From Rhizobacter sp. (GTDB lineage Bacteria > Pseudomonadota > Gammaproteobacteria > Burkholderiales > Burkholderiaceae_C), in assembly GCA_025359585.1 (NCBI GenBank), contig JANYFX010000647.1:1-13769 (forward strand): DNA of 13,769 bases, read 5' to 3'. The notes below the pieces were generated by a model. It saw only the letters and a list, made by a program, of their open reading frames with translations, was not told the origin of the DNA and made no database searches. Numbering within the stretch: position 1 is the stretch's first letter; every line of letters starts with the position of its first letter. The translations under genes and the position numbers were made by a program. Positions 10,479 through 13,769 of the stretch are shown here, piece by piece.

Positions 10479-11813
10479 ATGAGACAGGTCGTGACGGAGT
10501 GGATCGGCGCTGCCCGCGCCAGCCTCGCGCTGCCCGCGGGCGACCTGCTCTTCGACGCGACATACCGGCGCCTGTGGACCTCGATCCTGATCAGCTCCTT
10601 CGGCGGCCAGGTGACGATGCTCGCGCTGCCGCTCACGGCCGCCGTGCTGCTGCACGCCAGCCCCACGCAGATGGGCCTGCTCACCGCGATCGAGATCCTG
10701 CCCTTCGTGCTGTTTTCGCTGCCCGCCGGCGTGTGGCTCGACCGCATGCGCAAGCTGCCGGTGTATGTCGTCGGCGAGACGCTGCTCGCGGTGGTGGTGG
10801 CCGGGGTGCCGCTGGCCTGGTGGCTGGGCTGCTTGTCGATGCCGTGGATGTACGTCACCGGCTTCGTGATCGGCACCATCGCCACCACCGCCGGCACCGC
10901 GGCGCAGATTGTGCTGACGCAGGTCGTGGCGCGCGAGCGGCTGGTCGAAGCGCACGCCAAGAATGCGCTCGCCACGTCGGGCGCCGAGGTCGCCGGCCCG
11001 GGCTTGGCCGGGGCGCTGATCAAGCTCGTGGGCGCGCCGCTCGCGCTGCTGGTCGACGCCGTGCTGCTGCTGATTTCGGCCGCGATCCTGCGCGGCATCA
11101 TCGTGAACGAGGAGCGCCGCCGCCATGCCGACGAGCACTTCTTTCGCGACCTGCGCGCCGGCGTGCGCTTCGTCGCGCGGCACCGCCTGCTCGTCGCGCT
11201 GGCCTGTGCCGTGGGCTGCTGGCAGATGTGCCACAACGCGGCGGTGGTGGTGCAGATCCTGTTCGCGACGCGCACGCTCGGCCTGTCGGAGCAGGCGGTC
11301 GGCCTGAGCTACATGGGCATGGGGGCGGGCTCCATTGTCGCGAGCGTGTTCGGCAACCGCATCAGCCGCCGCATCGGGCCGGGGCCGTGCCTGGTGCTCG
11401 GCTTCGCGGTGTGCGGCGCCGGCTGGTTGTTGCTCGCCGTGGCGCCGGCGAACGAGTGGGGCGTGGCCGCGTTCGCCGCGATGCTGACGCTGTTTTCGAT
11501 CGGCGCGGTATTCGTCTTCATCAACTTCCTCGCACTGCGTCAGGCCGTCACACCCGAACCGCTGCTCGGACGCATGACGAGCACGATGCGCTGGCTCATT
11601 TTGCTTCCCGCCGGCCCCGGGGCGCTGCTCGGCGGCTGGCTCGGCGAGCACGTCGGCCTGCGCTGGTCGCTCGCGTTTGCGGGCGGCACGGCGCTGCTGC
11701 TTGCCGTGGTCGCCTGGAGCGCGCCGGTGATCCGCAACGTGCGCAGCCTGCCCCAACCTGAAAACCCCGACGACTGGGTCGGTGGCGAGGCCGGCGTGCG
11801 GCCTGCGTCTTGA
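10479..11813 (+). CDS. Major facilitator superfamily transporter (EntS-like exporter group)
   Basis: A 444-residue, strongly hydrophobic protein with the length and spacing of a 12-helix MFS carrier in the inner membrane. The N-terminal pattern LWTSILISSFGGQVTMLALP followed by a loop ending GVWLDRMRKLPV (the MFS motif-A position between helices 2 and 3) is typical of the MFS_3 / EntS-like drug- or siderophore-export group. A basic cytoplasmic loop (about residues 205-232, NEERRRHADEHFFRDLRAGVRF) separates the two six-helix halves. AAGGTGAGG precedes the ATG at 10479. The frame is open back to about 9351, but that part is antisense-like shadow of argJ. The substrate cannot be told. The GNAT gene follows within 36 bases and is probably cotranscribed, so both may deal with resistance or modification of a small molecule, but this is inference. 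Confidence 0.87.
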   Translation: MRQVVTEWIGAARASLALPAGDLLFDATYRRLWTSILISSFGGQVTMLALPLTAAVLLHASPTQMGLLTAIEILPFVLFSLPAGVWLDRMRKLPVYVVGETLLAVVVAGVPLAWWLGCLSMPWMYVTGFVIGTIATTAGTAAQIVLTQVVARERLVEAHAKNALATSGAEVAGPGLAGALIKLVGAPLALLVDAVLLLISAAILRGIIVNEERRRHADEHFFRDLRAGVRFVARHRLLVALACAVGCWQMCHNAAVVVQILFATRTLGLSEQAVGLSYMGMGAGSIVASVFGNRISRRIGPGPCLVLGFAVCGAGWLLLAVAPANEWGVAAFAAMLTLFSIGAVFVFINFLALRQAVTPEPLLGRMTSTMRWLILLPAGPGALLGGWLGEHVGLRWSLAFAGGTALLLAVVAWSAPVIRNVRSLPQPENPDDWVGGEAGVRPAS

Positions 11814-11849
11814 TTGAAACACCCGAAGCACACCCGAAGGACCGCCCGC

Positions 11850-12458
11850 ATGCACGACCCGCTGCTGATTCACGTACCCGAGCGCATTGACACCGAGCGC
11901 CTGATCATTCGTTGCGCGCAGCCGGGTGATGGCGCGGTGCTGAACGCGGCGGTCTGCGGCTCACTCGACGCGCTGCGGCCTTACGTGCCCTGGGCCGGCG
12001 TGGTGCCGACGCTGGCCGATTCGGAAGCGGTGTGCCGCAAGGCGCAGGCGCGTTTCAGGTTGCGCGAAGACCTGATGATGCTGATCTTCGAGCGCGCCGC
12101 CGGTGGGCTCGAAGGCGAACTGCTCGGCGGCACCGGCCTGCACCGCATGGACTGGAAGGCGCGCCGCTTCGAGATCGGCTACTGGCGCCGCACCGGCCGC
12201 GAGGGCCGGGGCATCGCCACCGAGGCGGTGCACGCGGTGGCGCGCCTGGCCTTCGACGAGTTGCTGGCGCAGCGTGTCGAGCTGCGCATCGACAACCTCA
12301 ACCGGCCGAGCTGGCGTGTGGCCGAGCGCTGCGGGTTCACGCTCGAGGGCGTGATGCGGCGCGAGAGCCTGGCGCCCGACGGCACATTGCGCGACATGCG
12401 CATGTACGCCAAAGTGCGCGGCGCCGAAGAGCCGCTGCTCGACACCGAGCGCGTTTAG
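11850..12458 (+). CDS. GNAT-family N-acetyltransferase (RimJ/RimL type)
   Basis: A 202-residue protein. GNAT enzymes move acetyl from acetyl-CoA to an amine. The strand IDTERLIIRCAQPGDG (about 13-28) is the usual Acetyltransf_3 opening. FEIGYW (107-112) precedes the acetyl-CoA pyrophosphate loop R-R-T-G-R-E-G-R-G-I-A-T-E-A (113-126), and N151-R-P-S-W-R-V-A-E-R-C-G-F163 is the conserved C-terminal motif. This places it near RimJ/RimL (ribosomal-protein N-terminal acetylation), but many such proteins act on small molecules, so the target is open. GAAGGA (11836-11841) nine bases before the ATG at 11850 fixes the start; a TTG at 11814 just after the MFS stop is less likely. It ends with a 4-base tail overlap with convergent ugpQ. 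Confidence 0.9.
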   Translation: MHDPLLIHVPERIDTERLIIRCAQPGDGAVLNAAVCGSLDALRPYVPWAGVVPTLADSEAVCRKAQARFRLREDLMMLIFERAAGGLEGELLGGTGLHRMDWKARRFEIGYWRRTGREGRGIATEAVHAVARLAFDELLAQRVELRIDNLNRPSWRVAERCGFTLEGVMRRESLAPDGTLRDMRMYAKVRGAEEPLLDTERV

Positions 12459-13204
12459 GCGAAGACCGAACTGCCGGGCGAAAACCGGTCGACCGCGTCG
12501 GTGATGATGCCGTCGATGCCGAGCCCGATCAAGCGCCGCGCTTCGGTCGCATCGTTCACCGTGTAAACGAGCGCTCGCAGCCCCACGCCATGCAACTGCG
12601 CGATGAGGTCTGCGTCCATCAAGGCAAACGCGGTCACGACGGCCACGCAGCCGAGCGCGCGGGCTTGTTCGAACCAAGCTTCGCGCAGCGTGTCGAGCAG
12701 CAGCGCGCGGGGCAGTTGTGGCGCCGTTTCGCGCGCAGCTTGCAGGGCTTCAGGGCTGAACGAACTCAGCAGTGGCAGCAAGCTGTCGTCGGCCCACAGG
12801 CGCGTCGCCTCCAGGCCGACAGCGCGGCCGGTCTGTGTTTCGAAACCCGGTGTCGGTTTGATCTCGATGTTCAAGGCGAAGCCGTTGCGCTGGCAATACG
12901 CCGCCACGCCCGACAGGCTCGGCAGCGGTTCACCGGCGAACGCCCGGCTGTGCCAGCCGCCAGCGTCTAGCAAAGACAACGCGCTCCAGCTTTGTTGCCC
13001 GGCGCTGCCCGCGCCCGAGGTGGTGCGCTCCAGCATGGCGTCGTGCAGCAGGAAGAGCACGCCGTCGGCACTCAGCTTCACATCACATTCGAAGGCGCGG
13101 TACCCGTGGCCCGCGCCGACACGAAAGGCCGCCAGCGTGTTCTCGGGTGCGAGTTTGCCGGCGCCGCGGTGCGCGACCCACAGCGGGTAGGGCCAGGCCT
13201 TCAT
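12455..13204 (-). CDS. ugpQ: Cytoplasmic glycerophosphodiester phosphodiesterase
   Basis: A 249-residue protein without signal peptide or membrane segments. It hydrolyses glycerophosphodiesters (deacylated phospholipid headgroups) to sn-glycerol-3-phosphate and an alcohol. The GDPD catalytic set is complete: H12-R13-G in VAHRGAGKLAPENTLAAF, E39 and D41 in FECDVKLSADG, and H54-D55 in LLHDAMLERT. The C-terminal metal and substrate strand NIEIKP and the barrel end GIDGIITD are also present. KLAPENTLAA is especially UgpQ-like. The gene lies immediately after ugpC, as in ugpBAECQ operons, so the enzyme processes diesters imported by that ABC transporter. Two starts are possible: ATG 13204 (2 bases after the ugpC stop) or GTG 13210 (overlapping it as GTGA). 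I list the ATG; neither has a visible Shine-Dalgarno. Confidence 0.95.
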   Translation of the reverse strand: MKAWPYPLWVAHRGAGKLAPENTLAAFRVGAGHGYRAFECDVKLSADGVLFLLHDAMLERTTSGAGSAGQQSWSALSLLDAGGWHSRAFAGEPLPSLSGVAAYCQRNGFALNIEIKPTPGFETQTGRAVGLEATRLWADDSLLPLLSSFSPEALQAARETAPQLPRALLLDTLREAWFEQARALGCVAVVTAFALMDADLIAQLHGVGLRALVYTVNDATEARRLIGLGIDGIITDAVDRFSPGSSVFA

Positions 13205-13206
13205 CG

Positions 13207-13769
13207 TCACACGATGCGCTGGGTCGTCGCCGCGTCGAACCAGTGCAACTGGTCGGGCGCCGCCTGCAGCGTGACGATGTCGCCGATCTTCGGCGGCACG
13301 AGGGTCGCATCGATCCGCACCGTGAACAACACCGTGCCGGCGCTGCAGTAGACGAGCCGCTCGGCGCCCAGCATCTCCAGCATCTCGACCTTCAGCTGCC
13401 AGCCCAGGTTGCCGGCCGGGCGCAGGCTCGCGTGTTCGGGGCGCAGGCCGAGGATCAGCTCACCCGAGCGCGGCGCGGCGCTCGGCAGCGGCAAGGTCTG
13501 GCCATCGACGATGAAACGCGAGCCGTCGGCCTGGCCCCTGATCAGGTTCATCGGCGGCGAGCCGATGAAGCCGGCGACGAAGGTCGTGGCCGGGTGGTGG
13601 TAGACCTCGTCCGGCGTGCCGATCTGTTCGATGCGGCCGGCGTTCATCACGATCATGCGTTCGGCCAGCGTCATCGCTTCGACCTGGTCGTGGGTGACGA
13701 AGAGCGAGGTGACGTGCAGTTCCTGGTGCAGCTTCTGGATCTCGAGCCGCGTCTGCGCGCGCAGCTTGG
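13207..13769 (-). CDS. ugpC: sn-Glycerol-3-phosphate ABC transporter ATP-binding subunit, C-terminal part (5' end outside window)
   Basis: The frame runs open to the right edge; 186 residues of a family usually near 360 are visible. The visible part begins within the nucleotide-binding domain after the signature motif: KLRAQTRLEIQKLHQELHV leads into the switch histidine SLFVTHDQVEAM, then LAERMIVMNAGRIEQIGTP and PATTFVAGFIGSPPMNLI, followed by the TOBE regulatory/substrate-related C-terminal domain (LGLRPEHASL). This is the MalK/UgpC subfamily of import ATPases, which power uptake of glycerol-3-phosphate and its diesters. The ugpQ gene directly downstream identifies it as UgpC rather than MalK or another sugar ATPase. 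The ATG at 13674 is internal and not the start. The rest of the operon (ugpB, A, E) is expected to the right. Confidence 0.94.
   Translation of the reverse strand, partial: KLRAQTRLEIQKLHQELHVTSLFVTHDQVEAMTLAERMIVMNAGRIEQIGTPDEVYHHPATTFVAGFIGSPPMNLIRGQADGSRFIVDGQTLPLPSAAPRSGELILGLRPEHASLRPAGNLGWQLKVEMLEMLGAERLVYCSAGTVLFTVRIDATLVPPKIGDIVTLQAAPDQLHWFDAATTQRIV

Overview
The window is high-GC and densely packed. It looks like a chromosomal segment of a betaproteobacterium of the order Burkholderiales, probably the Leptothrix/Rubrivivax/Methylibium/Rhizobacter side. This is judged from protein character, from the sspA-sspB and dciA / M23 peptidase / secA / argJ order, and from an intergenic hairpin element that I recall as common in that group. 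No database search was possible, so the taxonomy is an inference.

Left part (1-5313), housekeeping: the 3' end of sspA (RNA-polymerase-associated stringent starvation protein), sspB (ClpXP adaptor with an intact C-terminal ClpX-binding tail), a tRNA-Thr(UGU), a small minus-strand dciA-type (DUF721) gene with no usable ATG start, a membrane-anchored M23/LytM peptidase, and full-length secA with its C-terminal zinc motif.

Middle part (5314-9000), the accessory and most interesting region: a plus-strand hybrid histidine kinase with six predicted membrane helices, a DHp/ATPase core and one receiver domain. It converges on a two-gene minus-strand operon. The promoter-proximal gene encodes a haem-oxygenase-fold, probably metal-dependent enzyme. 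The second overlaps it by ATGA and encodes a crotonase that closely resembles RpfF, the DSF (diffusible signal factor, a cis-2-unsaturated fatty acid) synthase, with both catalytic glutamates in place. A GC-rich double-hairpin element separates the convergent genes. Together they look like a compact DSF-type cell-cell signalling cassette: signal synthase, possible fatty-acid-modifying oxidase, and membrane sensor kinase. The haem-oxygenase-like partner and the absence of RpfG/RpfB/RpfR or an HPt domain make it unlike the textbook rpf loci. It also sits between secA and argJ, which in many Burkholderiales lie close together.

Right part (9000-13769): argJ (arginine biosynthesis) with a good sigma70-type promoter, an EntS-like MFS exporter, a RimJ/RimL-type GNAT acetyltransferase, and on the minus strand ugpQ and the 3' part of ugpC, the distal end of a glycerol-3-phosphate / glycerophosphodiester uptake operon that continues past the right edge. 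No IS element, CRISPR array, rRNA or phage gene was seen. No gene-free stretch exceeds about 270 bases.
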